From: Corynebacterium vitaeruminis DSM 20294
Lineage (GTDB): Bacteria; Actinomycetota; Actinomycetes; Mycobacteriales; Mycobacteriaceae
Direction: 5' to 3'
NCBI RefSeq assembly: GCF_000550805.1
Contig: NZ_CP004353.1
Coordinates: 310,001-374,000 of the forward strand
DNA: 64,000 bases
A model generated the notes under the pieces. It saw nothing but the letters and a program-made list of their open reading frames with translations, did not search any database and was not told where the DNA came from. Position numbers and translations under genes: made by a program. Below are positions 6,316 through 15,902 of this stretch, in pieces. How positions within the stretch are numbered: position 1 is the stretch's first letter; the number at the start of each line of letters is the position of its first letter.

Positions 6316-8658
6316 CTAGGGAGTGACGCCAAGCATCGTGCACATCGCTCCCAGCAGGGCGAGCGCGCCCTCCTTGCTCAGCGGGTTGTTGCCATTGCCG
6401 CACTTCGGGGACTGCACGCACGAGGGGCAGCCGGACTCGCACTCGCAAGTGCGCACCACCTCGTAGGTGGCCGCGATCCACTCGGAGAAGCGGTCGTAGC
6501 CACAATCGGCGAAGCCCGCGCCGCCCGGGTAGCCGTCGTAGACGAACACCGTGGGCAGCCCCGTGTCCGGGTGCAGCTGGGTGGACACGCCGCCGATGTC
6601 CCAGCGGTCGCAGGTGGCAATGAGCGGGAGCATGCCGATCGCGGCGTGCTCCGCCGCGTGCAGCGCGCCCGGGATGTCCTTGATGCCCAGCTCGTCGAGC
6701 ACGAGCGGGTCGATCGTGTAGGCCACCGCCCGCGAGCGCAGCTGCATGGGCGGCATCTCCAGCGGCACCGTGTCAAGCACGCTTCCGTCGGGGGCGCGCC
6801 TGATATACCCGATGACCTGGTCTAACACCTCCACCTCGAGGTTGGACACCCACAGTCCGGGGGAGGGGTTGGCCACCTTGTCGGGGCTGCCCACGATGCG
6901 GATGTCGGTGACGCTGCGGGAGTGGGTGCTGTAGTCGGGAAGCTCGGGGTGGACGAGGACGAGGCGCTCGTCCAAGTCGAGGGTGTCGACGACGAAGCTC
7001 TCGCCCTGGTGGATGTACACCGCACCCGGGTGCGCCTGGCCCTGGGCCTGTGCGCCGTCGATGGTGCCTAAGAGTCGCCCGTCGGTCTGATCGATGATGG
7101 CGAACTGCTCGCCAGCCCCGCGCAGGTGCACGTTTTCGTGCGGCAGGGCCTGGCCCGGTTCGAGGGAGGCGAACCAGCCCCGCGGGCGCTTGCGCAGGAA
7201 GCCCTCGGCCGCGAGCTGCTGCACGACCTCCTCGGCACCTAGGGAGGCTACTTCAGCGTCGGAAAGCGGCGCCTCGATGGCGGCGCAGTAGACGTGCCCG
7301 CCGAGGATGTGCGGGTTGCGGGGGTTGAACACGGTCTTCTCGATCGGGCGGCCGAGGAGGACCTCCGGGTGGTGGATGAGGTAGTTGTCCATCGGCTCGT
7401 CGCGGGCGACAAGCGCCACCAGTGAGCCCTGCCCGCGGCGGCCCGCGCGCCCGCCCTGCTGCCAGAAGCTCGCCGCCGTGCCGGGGTAGCCCGCCATGAC
7501 CACGGCGTCGAGCCCGCCGACGTCGATTCCCAGCTCCAGCGCGTTGGTCGAGGCCACGCCCAGCAGCGAGCCGTCGTCGAGGCCCTTTTCCAGGCGGCGC
7601 CGATCCTCGGCGAGGTAGCCCGCGCGGTAGGCGGCGATGCGGCGGGACAGGTCGAAGCGCCCGGCCAGGTTGAGCTCCTCCGCGCAGCGCATGGCCACGA
7701 TCTCCGCCTGCCTGCGCGAGCGCACGAAGCTTAGGGTGCGCGCGCCCTCCTTGACGAGTGTTGCCATGATGCTGGCGGTCTCGCTGCTGGCCGCCCGGCG
7801 CACCGGCGCGCCGTTTTCGCCCTCCGCGCCCTCGATGATGCCCGGCTCCCACGTAAGGATCGTGCGCGCGCCCTGGGGCGCGCCGTCGCGGGTGACGGCG
7901 AGAACCGGCCTGTCGATGAGGTTCGCGGCGTGTGCGCCGGGGTCGTTGCTGGTCGCCGACGCCAGGATCACCGTGGGGTTCGAGCCGTAGCGGGCGCAGA
8001 TGCGCAGGAAGCGCCGCAGCACGAGCGCCACGTGCGCGCCGAACACGCCGCGGTAGGAGTGGCACTCGTCGATGACCACGTAGCGCAGGTGGCGCAGCAC
8101 CCGCCCCCAGCGCGGGTGGTTGGGCAGGATGCCAGTGTGCAGCATGTCCGGGTTGGTGAAGATGAACCGGCTCTTGTCGCGGATGCCGGCGCGCGCGTCC
8201 TGCGGGGTGTCGCCGTCGTAGGGCGCGGGGAAGATGTCGCCCAGCCCGGGGACCTCGGCGCAGAGGCCGCCCACGGAGTGCAGCTGGTCGGAGCCCAGCG
8301 CCTTGGTCGGGGTGAGGTAGAGCGCGCAGGCGGTGTCGTCGGTGGCCAGTGTGGACAGGATCGGCAGCTGATAGCTCAGCGACTTGCCCGAGGACGTGCC
8401 GGTGGCGATGACCACGTCGCGCCCGGAAAACGCCGCGGACGCGCACTCGGCCTGGTGGGAGTACGGCGCGGTAATGCCCGCGTCGACGAGGTGCTCCCGC
8501 AGCGGCGGGTGGACCCACTCCGGCCACGGGGCGGTCGACGAGGGCCGCGGCGGTAGGGTCTCCAGGTGGGTGCAGGTGGATTCGGGGAAACGCTCGATGA
8601 GAATCTGCGCCAATTCCTGCCCTAAGGTGTACCCCACGATGGGGCTATTTTCGCCCAC
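6316..8658 (-). CDS. DEAD/DEAH-box helicase with C-terminal DUF1998 (MrfA/Rv3649-like)
   Basis: 780 residues. Helicase motifs in order: motif I ATGTSSGKS near residue 85, motif II DECH, motif III ASATS, and motif VI QQGGRAGRRGQG. The C-terminal DUF1998 domain carries the four-cysteine cluster (CECESGCPSC, then SPKCGNGN). This matches MrfA-type 3'-5' DNA helicases, reported to act in repair of mitomycin-type damage. The gene starts at a GTG (8658); no better ATG is seen upstream. It is divergent from cspA with a long gap. Confidence 0.9.
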   Translation of the reverse strand: MGENSPIVGYTLGQELAQILIERFPESTCTHLETLPPRPSSTAPWPEWVHPPLREHLVDAGITAPYSHQAECASAAFSGRDVVIATGTSSGKSLSYQLPILSTLATDDTACALYLTPTKALGSDQLHSVGGLCAEVPGLGDIFPAPYDGDTPQDARAGIRDKSRFIFTNPDMLHTGILPNHPRWGRVLRHLRYVVIDECHSYRGVFGAHVALVLRRFLRICARYGSNPTVILASATSNDPGAHAANLIDRPVLAVTRDGAPQGARTILTWEPGIIEGAEGENGAPVRRAASSETASIMATLVKEGARTLSFVRSRRQAEIVAMRCAEELNLAGRFDLSRRIAAYRAGYLAEDRRRLEKGLDDGSLLGVASTNALELGIDVGGLDAVVMAGYPGTAASFWQQGGRAGRRGQGSLVALVARDEPMDNYLIHHPEVLLGRPIEKTVFNPRNPHILGGHVYCAAIEAPLSDAEVASLGAEEVVQQLAAEGFLRKRPRGWFASLEPGQALPHENVHLRGAGEQFAIIDQTDGRLLGTIDGAQAQGQAHPGAVYIHQGESFVVDTLDLDERLVLVHPELPDYSTHSRSVTDIRIVGSPDKVANPSPGLWVSNLEVEVLDQVIGYIRRAPDGSVLDTVPLEMPPMQLRSRAVAYTIDPLVLDELGIKDIPGALHAAEHAAIGMLPLIATCDRWDIGGVSTQLHPDTGLPTVFVYDGYPGGAGFADCGYDRFSEWIAATYEVVRTCECESGCPSCVQSPKCGNGNNPLSKEGALALLGAMCTMLGVTP

Positions 8659-8976
8659 TTGATTTCCGCCTTCCTGCAGGTTGCGCGCCTTTTAAAGGAA
8701 GCTATCAGTTTATTTCCCTATCCATGACTTTCCAAACATGAGACACTGGCAGTGGTCGCTAAGGCTGCTTCGTCACCTCGGTGTTTCCGGTCGCGCGCCG
8801 TTCTTTGAAATGGTGCTGGGCGGGGAAATCGCAGGCCGAGGCAGCATTGTTTTTACGAAAGTGATCTGCGGGACCCATTTCCAGTGAGTTCCTGTGGTGT
8901 CTTACGCATTGTGAGGATGATCGACCCCACCGCAATTCGGTAATACACCGAGCAATATTTATAGTTAGGAATTTTT
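8659..8976. other. Intergenic region, helicase/cspA, probable long cspA leader
   Basis: This 318-base gap is less G+C-rich than its surroundings. Cold-shock genes often have long untranslated leaders. CGGT-AATAC-ACCG near 8939-8951 could form a small hairpin just before the cspA ribosome binding site (TTAGGA). No gene is apparent, and I cannot place a promoter with confidence. Confidence 0.4.
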
Positions 8977-9180
8977 ATGGCACAGGGAACTGTGAAGTGG
9001 TTCAACGCTGAGAAGGGCTTCGGCTTCATCGCGCCTGAGGATGGCAGCGCTGACGTCTTCGTCCACTACTCCGAGATCCAGGGCAACGGCTTCCGTAGCC
9101 TCGAGGAGAACCAGCGCGTCGAGTTCGAGATCGGCGAGGGCGCCAAGGGCCCGCAGGCACAGCAGGTTCGCGCTCTCTAA
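8977..9180 (+). CDS. cspA: Cold-shock protein CspA
   Basis: 67 residues, the usual length. RNP1 KGFGFI and RNP2 VFVHYS are both present. The start [10 protein letters not shown] is canonical for corynebacterial Csp. It is a single-domain RNA/ssDNA chaperone. The gene stands alone, with a good intrinsic terminator right behind it. Confidence 0.97.
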   Translation: MAQGTVKWFNAEKGFGFIAPEDGSADVFVHYSEIQGNGFRSLEENQRVEFEIGEGAKGPQAQQVRAL

Positions 9181-9195
9181 GCAGCGCCAACGCAT

Positions 9196-9226
9196 TGCCC
9201 CTCACTTCGTTGAGGGGCATTTTTTT
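9196..9226 (+). terminator. Intrinsic terminator of cspA
   Basis: TGCCCCTCA (9196-9204) pairs with TGAGGGGCA (9211-9219) around CTTCGT, followed by a run of seven T. This is a textbook terminator. Confidence 0.9.
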
Positions 9227-9274
9227 GCTTTCCGACGCCTACGGCGAAACCCGCCGAAGGTCGTCGGCAAGCGA
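9227..9274. repeat. Dispersed 20-bp repeat, inverted pair at the FUSC 3' end
   Basis: GCTTTCCGACGCCTACGGCG at 9227-9246 and an inverted, diverged copy at 9253-9274 (ending GTCGGCAAGCGA). The first copy spans the FUSC stop codon, and the second lies within the last codons of that gene. Confidence 0.65.
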
Positions 9275-10918
9275 CGTGATGGCGGGCGTGTCGAGCCTGC
9301 TCGTGGGGGAGGCGGTGCAGGCATCCAACAACCGGTAACCCGCCTGCTGGATGGACACGTGTTGCGACCAGCGCGATAGCGCCGTGGCGCGGTCGTTGCG
9401 GGCGAGGCTCGCGATCGCCCAGCGCTCGGACAGGAGCTCGTACTGCAGGTCGCGGCGGGAGTGGATCGCCTCGTTGGGGGTCTGGGTGAGCAGCGCGCCC
9501 AGCAGCGAACTCATGGCGATGCGGCAGCGCTTGACCAGCCACGCGTGGTGCTTGGCGGACAGCGCGACCGGGGTGAGCCAGATGACCGCGAGCGAGCAGG
9601 CCACGGCGATGGCCGTCTCGAAGAAGCGATCGACCACGACCGACCCCAGCGGCTTCGTGAGCGACCCGCCCATGAGCAGCGCCAGCGGCGTGGTGACGAT
9701 GACGCAGAGCGCGTAGTTGCGCACGACGAGGATCTCCGCGCCGAACTGGCACAGCGTGAGCACCACGAGGACGCCGAGCGCGCCGGGGCTTAGGATGTGC
9801 AGCCCCGCGAACAAGGCGATGCCGCCGATGGTGCCCAGGAAGCGGTGCACGCCGCGGATGGAACCCGGCACGCGGTCGGGGCCCCACTGCAGGATGAGCA
9901 TGGCGCTCACGGCCGCCCAGTCGGGGCGGTCGAAGCCGAAGGCGACGCTGATCACCACCGCGCCGAGCGCCGCGACCAGCACCTGGGCGGCGGTGATGGT
10001 GGGGTGCGAGTAGGCGCTCATCGCGCGGTAGATGCGGTAGCGCATCGTGGGGCGCGCGTGGGGGATGACGGTGCGCGAGGTGTCGGAAAGCCGGTCGTCG
10101 TCGCTGAGCTCGCCCGGCGACGAGTCGACCTGGGACAGTTCCAGCTGCGCGCGACGCACGCGATCGACCAGCGGCTCGTGGGAGGGGTCGGTGACCCGGC
10201 CGTGGGAGACCACCTGGGCGTCGGACAGCGCCGACCACGCGCTGGACATCGACTGCGCGGCCTGGTGCTTGGTGGCCACCGTGGGGTTCTCGCGCAGCGC
10301 GGCCACGGCCTTCTCGAGCCCCGTCACCGCCTGCTCCTCCGGCAGGTGCGGGTGCACCAGCCACGGCGTCATGCCCACGATGAGCGAGGAGGCCACCCCC
10401 AGCAGCGTCCACCCGCCCACCTCGAAGGGGTTAAGTCCCAGCTTCGCCGACATCGTCGCGCCGCCCGCGGTCATGACGATGAAGAACGCCCCCGGCGGCG
10501 GCAGGCGCAGCGCGTTCTGCACGAAGGCACCGGTGGTGGCGATCGCCGTGGCGTAGGCGCCGATGAGCAGGTACCACCAGTGGTTGCCCCCGGCGAGCTG
10601 CGCGAACACGACGTGCCCCAGCGCCGAACCTGCGACCGTGCCCAGCGTGAGCAGGGTGCCCGCGATAAGGATGACCCGCCAGCGCACCCGGAAGGGCCGG
10701 CCCTCGCCGTAGATCACCGCGCAGGCGCCCGCCGCCACCATGAGCATGCCCTGTGAGGAGCCCGCCACCAGCGCGATGAGGCCGGGCAGGAGCAGGGCGA
10801 GCGCCGAGCGCAGCGCGCCGGGCCAGCGGTTGCTGGCGGCGTTCATGGAGGTGAGCAGCTGCCACGCGCTGGGGGTGCCGGGCAGCTGTTCGTTGTCGGG
10901 AAGCGAGGGGCTGGTCAT
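9239..10918 (-). CDS. FUSC-family membrane protein (aromatic acid exporter-like)
   Basis: 559 residues with two blocks of hydrophobic helices (about residues 30-190 and 300-450) separated and followed by soluble regions, the FUSC layout. The family includes efflux proteins for aromatic acids and fusaric acid; the substrate here is unknown. The second block includes HRFLGTIGGIALFAGLH, a conserved FUSC_2 feature. The C-terminus and stop codon fall inside a copy of the dispersed repeat, so the last residues may be a later addition. It is divergent from topA. Confidence 0.82.
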   Translation of the reverse strand: MTSPSLPDNEQLPGTPSAWQLLTSMNAASNRWPGALRSALALLLPGLIALVAGSSQGMLMVAAGACAVIYGEGRPFRVRWRVILIAGTLLTLGTVAGSALGHVVFAQLAGGNHWWYLLIGAYATAIATTGAFVQNALRLPPPGAFFIVMTAGGATMSAKLGLNPFEVGGWTLLGVASSLIVGMTPWLVHPHLPEEQAVTGLEKAVAALRENPTVATKHQAAQSMSSAWSALSDAQVVSHGRVTDPSHEPLVDRVRRAQLELSQVDSSPGELSDDDRLSDTSRTVIPHARPTMRYRIYRAMSAYSHPTITAAQVLVAALGAVVISVAFGFDRPDWAAVSAMLILQWGPDRVPGSIRGVHRFLGTIGGIALFAGLHILSPGALGVLVVLTLCQFGAEILVVRNYALCVIVTTPLALLMGGSLTKPLGSVVVDRFFETAIAVACSLAVIWLTPVALSAKHHAWLVKRCRIAMSSLLGALLTQTPNEAIHSRRDLQYELLSERWAIASLARNDRATALSRWSQHVSIQQAGYRLLDACTASPTSRLDTPAITSLADDLRRVSP

Positions 10919-11248
10919 GCGGGCTCCATCGGTGAGGGCGTGTGGGGAAGGAGACCTATCAATAGTAAGCCCCGGCAGACCCCGCGGGTGGGGGAGCCGT
11001 CGTCCTCAGCGGTGGCGGCAGGTCGCGTGATTTCTTGAGGAGCAGAAACCGGAAACGATCGTCGGTCGCCGCGCCGAGGCGCAGGGAAAATACACCCCGC
11101 AAAATCGCCCCCATGCTGGACTGTTGGACAAAGGTGCGTAAGTGACCCGTATTATAAGGAAACTAATGAGTAAGAAGAGGGAGTAGTTTCTTTCTTTAAG
11201 CTTAAAAAGTCGAAGAAGTATTGCGTTGAATTGAGGTCGAACCCCTCT
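10919..11248. other. Intergenic region, FUSC/topA
   Basis: This 330-base divergent gap has no gene. Its right half turns A+T-rich (after about 11140) and should hold the topA promoter. CGTATTATAAGG near 11149-11160 could supply a -10, but no well-spaced -35 is visible. Confidence 0.4.
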
Positions 11249-14224
11249 ATGGCTGAAACCACAGGCACGAAGCGCCTCGTCATCGTCGAGTCCGCGACGA
11301 AGGCCAAAAAGATTGCTCCCTACCTAGGCAGCGACTACATCGTCGAGGCATCCGTGGGCCACATTCGTGACCTCCCCCGCGGTGCGGCGGACGTGCCAGC
11401 CAAGTACAAGAAGGAGCCCTGGGCGCGTCTCGGCGTTAACACCGACGACGGGTTCACGCCTTTGTACGTGGTCAGCCCGGACAAGAAGAAGGTCGCCGAC
11501 CTCAAGTCGAAGCTGAAGCAGGTCGACGAACTGCTGCTGGCAACCGACCCCGACCGCGAGGGCGAGGCCATCGCGTGGCACCTGCTCGAGGTGCTCAAGC
11601 CCAAGGTGCCGGTGCGCCGCATGGTGTTCAACGAGATCACCAAGCCCGCGATCCTGGCCGCCGCGGAGAACACCCGCGACCTCGACGAGAACCTCGTCGA
11701 CGCCCAGGAGACCCGCCGCATCCTCGACCGCCTCTACGGCTACGAGGTCTCCCCGGTGCTGTGGAAGAAGGTCATGCCGCGCCTGTCGGCGGGACGCGTG
11801 CAGTCGGTGGCCACCCGCGTCATCGTCGAGCGCGAGCGCGAGCGCATGGCGTTCGTCTCCGCCGAGTACTGGGACCTGCAGGCCGAGTTCGACACCGGCA
11901 AGCCCGAGGTCGACGGCAACCCGCGCACCTTCGTCGGCCGCCTCACGAGCATCGACGGCAAGCGCGTGGCCACCGGCCGCGACTTCAACGACAAGGGAAT
12001 CCTCACCTCCGACGCCGTGGTCGTCGACAAGCACAGCGCAACGCAGCTGGCGGCGAACCTCGAAGGCCAGCCGATGGCGGTCGCGGCGGTGGAGGAGAAG
12101 CCGTACACGAGGCGACCGTACGCGCCGTTTATGACCTCGACGCTGCAGCAGGAGGCCGGCCGCAAGCTGCATTACACTTCCGAGCGCACGATGCGCATCG
12201 CGCAGCGCCTCTACGAAAACGGCCACATCACCTATATGCGTACCGACTCCACGACGCTGTCGGAGCAGGGGCTCAAGGCCGCCCGCGAGCAGGCGATCTC
12301 CCTCTACGGCAAGCAGTACGTGACCGATGGCCCGCGCCGCTACGACCGCAAGGTGAAGAACTCGCAGGAGGCGCACGAGGCGATCCGCCCCGCCGGCGAG
12401 CACTTCGCCACCCCGCAGGACCTGTCGGGCCAGCTCGACGCCGAGGAGTACAAGCTCTACGAGCTGATCTGGCAGCGCACCGTCGCCTCCCAGATGGCCG
12501 ACGCGAAGGGAACCTCCATGAAGGTGACCATCGCGGGTGTCGCCGCGGGCGCCGACTCCCAGCAGGACGTCGAGTTCGCCGCCACCGGCCGCACGATCAC
12601 CTTCCCCGGCTTCCTGCGTGCCTACGTGGAGACCACCAAGCTCGCCGACGGCCGCGACGTGGCAGATAACGCCGAGAAGCACCTGCCGCGCCTGGCCAAG
12701 GGCGACGCGCTGGGCGTCAACTCCATCACCGCCGACGACCACTCCACCAACCCGCCGGCGCGCTACACCGAGGCCTCGCTGGTGAAGAAGATGGAGGACC
12801 TGGGCATCGGCCGCCCGTCGACCTACGCGTCGATCATCAAGACCATCCAGGATCGCGGCTACGTCTACTCCCGCGGCAACGCGCTGGTGCCCAGCTGGGT
12901 CGCCTTCGCCGTCGTGGGGCTTTTGGAGAAGTCCTTCTCCTCGCTGGTCGACTACGACTTCACCTCCTCCATGGAGGACGAGCTCGACGAGATCGCCAAC
13001 GGCCAGGAGAACGGCACCCACTGGCTCACCGGCTTCTACTTCGGCGACGCCGAGGCCTCCGACGCCACCGCCGAGTCCGTGGCCAAGCACGGCGGGCTCA
13101 AGGCGCTCGTCGGCGACAACCTCGAATCCATCGACGCCCGCGAGGTCAACTCGCTTAAGCTCTTCGACGACTCCGAGGGTCGCGCCATCGTCGTGCGCGT
13201 GGGACGCTACGGCCCCTACATCGAGCGGGTCATTGGACGAAACCCCGAAACGGGAGAGCCGGTCTACCAGCGCGCCAACCTGTCGGACACCACGACCCCG
13301 GACGAGCTCACCCTGGAGCTCGCGGAGAAGCTGTTCGCCACCCCGCAGTCGGGGCGCGAGCTGGGCCCGAACCCGGCCAATGGCCGCATGATCGTGGCCA
13401 AGGAAGGTCGCTTCGGCCCGTACGTCACCGAGGTGCTCGGCGAGGACGAGAAGGAGAAGGTCGCCGCCGTCGCGGAGGAGATCGTCGCCGCCGAGCGCGC
13501 CGAGGAGGACGCCCAGCGCGCCGCCGAGGGCAAGCGCGCGAAGAACTGGGGCACCAAGACCGCGGCCGCCGCCAAGGAAAAGCGCATCAACCAGATCATC
13601 GACGAGCGCCTCAAGCCCGCCACCGCCTCGCTGTTTAGCTCGATGGAGCCCTCGACCGTCACCCTCGAGGAGGCGCTCAAGCTCATGAGCCTGCCGCGCG
13701 AGGTGGGTGTCGATCCCTCCGACGGGGAGGTCATCACCGCGCAGAACGGCCGCTACGGCCCGTACCTGAAGAAGGGCACCGACTCGCGCACCCTCGGCAG
13801 CGAGGAGCAGATCTTCACGATCACCCTCGACGAGGCCCGCCGCATCTACGCCGAGCCCAAGCGCCGCGGCAGGGGTGCCACCTCGCAGTCGGTGATCAAG
13901 CAGCTCGGCGACAACGACGTCTCCGGCAAGCCCATGTCCGTGCGCGACGGCCGCTTCGGACCGTACGTCACCGACGGCACCACGAACGCCTCGCTGCGTC
14001 GCGGCGACGACCCGACCGCGCTCACCGACGCGCGCGCGAACGAGCTGCTCTCCGAGCGCCGAGCGAAGGAGGCCGCCGACGGCCCCAAGGTGGCCAAGAA
14101 GGCCACGAAGAAAGCGGCAAAGAAGACCACGAAGAAGGCAGCCAAGAAGGCGACGAAGAAGGCCGCAAAGAAGCCGCCACAGACCACCAAGCGCGTGGTC
14201 AAGGCGGGCAGCCGCAAGGCCTAG
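11249..14224 (+). CDS. topA: DNA topoisomerase I (type IA)
   Basis: 991 residues. TOPRIM motifs are LVIVESATKAKKI at the N-terminus and ATDPDREGEAIAWH near residue 93. The active tyrosine is Tyr329 in HITYMRTDST. The C-terminal part has repeated GRYGPY/GRFGPYV units, the actinobacterial replacement for zinc ribbons, and ends in a strongly basic Lys/Ala tail (about residues 950-991) that helps processivity in mycobacterial homologues. It relaxes negative supercoils. I chose ATG 11249 (MAETTGTKR) over a TTG six codons upstream. Confidence 0.97.
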   Translation: MAETTGTKRLVIVESATKAKKIAPYLGSDYIVEASVGHIRDLPRGAADVPAKYKKEPWARLGVNTDDGFTPLYVVSPDKKKVADLKSKLKQVDELLLATDPDREGEAIAWHLLEVLKPKVPVRRMVFNEITKPAILAAAENTRDLDENLVDAQETRRILDRLYGYEVSPVLWKKVMPRLSAGRVQSVATRVIVERERERMAFVSAEYWDLQAEFDTGKPEVDGNPRTFVGRLTSIDGKRVATGRDFNDKGILTSDAVVVDKHSATQLAANLEGQPMAVAAVEEKPYTRRPYAPFMTSTLQQEAGRKLHYTSERTMRIAQRLYENGHITYMRTDSTTLSEQGLKAAREQAISLYGKQYVTDGPRRYDRKVKNSQEAHEAIRPAGEHFATPQDLSGQLDAEEYKLYELIWQRTVASQMADAKGTSMKVTIAGVAAGADSQQDVEFAATGRTITFPGFLRAYVETTKLADGRDVADNAEKHLPRLAKGDALGVNSITADDHSTNPPARYTEASLVKKMEDLGIGRPSTYASIIKTIQDRGYVYSRGNALVPSWVAFAVVGLLEKSFSSLVDYDFTSSMEDELDEIANGQENGTHWLTGFYFGDAEASDATAESVAKHGGLKALVGDNLESIDAREVNSLKLFDDSEGRAIVVRVGRYGPYIERVIGRNPETGEPVYQRANLSDTTTPDELTLELAEKLFATPQSGRELGPNPANGRMIVAKEGRFGPYVTEVLGEDEKEKVAAVAEEIVAAERAEEDAQRAAEGKRAKNWGTKTAAAAKEKRINQIIDERLKPATASLFSSMEPSTVTLEEALKLMSLPREVGVDPSDGEVITAQNGRYGPYLKKGTDSRTLGSEEQIFTITLDEARRIYAEPKRRGRGATSQSVIKQLGDNDVSGKPMSVRDGRFGPYVTDGTTNASLRRGDDPTALTDARANELLSERRAKEAADGPKVAKKATKKAAKKTTKKAAKKATKKAAKKPPQTTKRVVKAGSRKA

Positions 14225-14240
14225 CAGCCTTTTTGCTTCT

Positions 14241-14260
14241 CGCTTATCGACGCCTCACGG
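14241..14260 (+). repeat. Dispersed repeat copy downstream of topA
   Basis: CGCTTATCGACGCCTCACGG, a diverged copy of the family with an extra C. It lies just before the topA terminator stem. Confidence 0.5.
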
Positions 14261-14302
14261 CCCGCCCCCGCGTGCACCTTAGTGCAGGCCGGGGCGGCTT
14301 TG
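14260..14302 (+). terminator. Probable topA terminator
   Basis: GCCCGCCCC pairs with GGGGCGGC (one bulge), with an inner TGCAC/GTGCA stem, followed by TTTGT. The T-run is short. Confidence 0.6.
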
Positions 14303-14381
14303 TCGTCGCGCGGGAAAAGTGGCCTTAGCCTACGCGCGTTCGGTTTCTCCAAGCGCTGCACTCCGGCTAGCCTTGGAAGGT

Positions 14382-15725
14382 ATGAATGCACCTTGGTCTG
14401 ACTGGTCCGGCTTAGACATCGACGGGTGGCGCGCGCAGGTCGCCCGCACCAGCGCGGTCGACGGGGTCACGGCGGCGCTCGCCCAGATCGAGGAACTCAA
14501 TCCCACGCTCAACGCCTTCAGCGAGGTGTGCGGCCCGCAGGCGCTGGCCGCCGCGGCACGCCTCGATGCGCTTCCCGAGTCCGAGCGCGGCCCCCTGCAC
14601 GGGGTGCCGTTCGCGGTGAAAGACGAGATCGACCTCGCAGGCTTTCCGACGACCTTCGGCACCCACGCGAACGTTCGCGTGAAGTGGGAGGACAGCGAGA
14701 TCGTGGCCAAGCTGAAGAAGGCAGGTGCCATCCCGATCGGCAAAACGCGGATGCCGGAGTTCGGCGCCTGGCCGGTCACCTACACCGACCACGCCGGTGC
14801 CACCCGTAACCCGTTCGACCTCAGCCGCACCCCGGGCGGATCCTCGGGCGGCACGGCGGCGGCGGTGGCCGCGGGCATCGTCCCCTTCGGCCTCGGCGGC
14901 GACGGCGGCGGCTCCATCCGTATCCCGGCCGCCCACTGCGGGCTCGTGGGGCTTAAACCCCAGCGCGGGCGCGTGAGCACGAGCCCGTACCCCAGCCTGT
15001 GGCTGACCTTGGGCACCCCGGGCGCGCTCACCCGCACGGTCGCCGACGCCGCGAAGGTCTACGACATCATCTCGACCACGGCGCCGCAGTTCGAGCGCGC
15101 GCTCGAGAACACCGCGCCACTGAAGGTCCGCTGGACCACCAGCTCCGTCTCGCCGGTCTCGCGCACGTGCAAGGAGAACGCCCAGGCGGTGCGCGCGACC
15201 GCGGCGCTGCTGGAGAAAGCCGGTTACGACGTGGGCCCCCTAGAAGGGAAGCTGCCCGACCCGACCTTCCCCTTCCTCGCGCTGTTCTTCGCGAGCATCA
15301 AGGAGGAGACCTCCCAGATCGAGAACCTGCCCGCCCTTGACCGTCGCAGCCGCACGCTGTCTCGGCTGGCGCGGATGACGCCGTTTTGGATGCGCGTGTG
15401 GGCGATCAGCCACGGGGAGCGGCTCGCCTATCTTACTTCTTCGCTTTTCGACGATTGCGACCTGTTGCTCACCCCGACGACGGCCGCGCGCCCGGGCCCG
15501 GCCGACGAGCTCAAGGGCAAGGGAGTGGTGGGCTCGCTCATCGCCTCGATCCCTTCGGTCTCGCACACGCTGCTGTGGAACCTGGCGGGCAACCCCGCGG
15601 CCGCCATCCCCGTGGGGGAAGACTCCGCTGGGCTGCCGCTGTCGGTGCAGCTGGTCGGCCCCACCGAGGGGGAGGCGCTCATCCTGCGCGCCGCGCGGGA
15701 CGTCGAAAGGCTATCGCAAAGCTAG
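14382..15725 (+). CDS. Amidase (amidase-signature family)
   Basis: About 447 residues. Amidase-signature residues are present: catalytic Lys in PFAVKDEID, the cis-Ser/Ser motif in [14 protein letters not shown], and [13 protein letters not shown]. The family hydrolyses amides or acts as GatA-like amidotransferase subunits. No GatB/GatC partners are nearby, so it is probably a stand-alone amidase of unknown substrate. The start is uncertain: ATG 14382 fits the family N-terminus but has GGAAGG almost touching it, and a GTG 63 bases upstream is possible. Confidence 0.85.
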   Translation: MNAPWSDWSGLDIDGWRAQVARTSAVDGVTAALAQIEELNPTLNAFSEVCGPQALAAAARLDALPESERGPLHGVPFAVKDEIDLAGFPTTFGTHANVRVKWEDSEIVAKLKKAGAIPIGKTRMPEFGAWPVTYTDHAGATRNPFDLSRTPGGSSGGTAAAVAAGIVPFGLGGDGGGSIRIPAAHCGLVGLKPQRGRVSTSPYPSLWLTLGTPGALTRTVADAAKVYDIISTTAPQFERALENTAPLKVRWTTSSVSPVSRTCKENAQAVRATAALLEKAGYDVGPLEGKLPDPTFPFLALFFASIKEETSQIENLPALDRRSRTLSRLARMTPFWMRVWAISHGERLAYLTSSLFDDCDLLLTPTTAARPGPADELKGKGVVGSLIASIPSVSHTLLWNLAGNPAAAIPVGEDSAGLPLSVQLVGPTEGEALILRAARDVERLSQS

Positions 15726-15729
15726 TTGG

Positions 15730-15743
15730 GATATATCTTTAAA
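15730..15743 (+). promoter_or_regulatory. Copy 1 of 14-bp PadR-associated direct repeat
   Basis: GATATATCTTTAAA. A near-identical copy lies at 15838-15851, overlapping the padR promoter. The two flank the amidase terminator. They are probable regulator-binding half elements. Confidence 0.5.
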
Positions 15744-15785
15744 CCCCATCGCTACGTATCGATACTCGTAGCGATGGGGTTATTT
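15742..15785. terminator. Terminator hairpin after the amidase gene
   Basis: A perfect 15-bp stem (15742-15756 with 15767-15781) and a 10-base loop that is itself symmetric. The T-run is weak (TTATTTG). It may act on both strands. Confidence 0.7.
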
Positions 15786-15817
15786 GCGCTGTAAAACGGC
15801 TATTCTCCGGCAAGGTG

Positions 15818-15851
15818 TTGACATAGAGATAGATAACGATATATCTTTAAG
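15818..15851 (+). promoter_or_regulatory. padR promoter overlapping regulator repeat (copy 2)
   Basis: A perfect -35 TTGACA (15818-15823) with 16-17 bp to a -10 of the TATATC/ATATCT type (15840-15846). The -10 lies inside GATATATCTTTAAG (15838-15851), the second copy of the 14-bp repeat. This geometry suggests autorepression by the PadR protein. Confidence 0.6.
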
Positions 15852-15902
15852 TCAATCGAGGGGTTCACGAGGGACCCCCACACACTGAAAGGAATGACAG
15901 CA

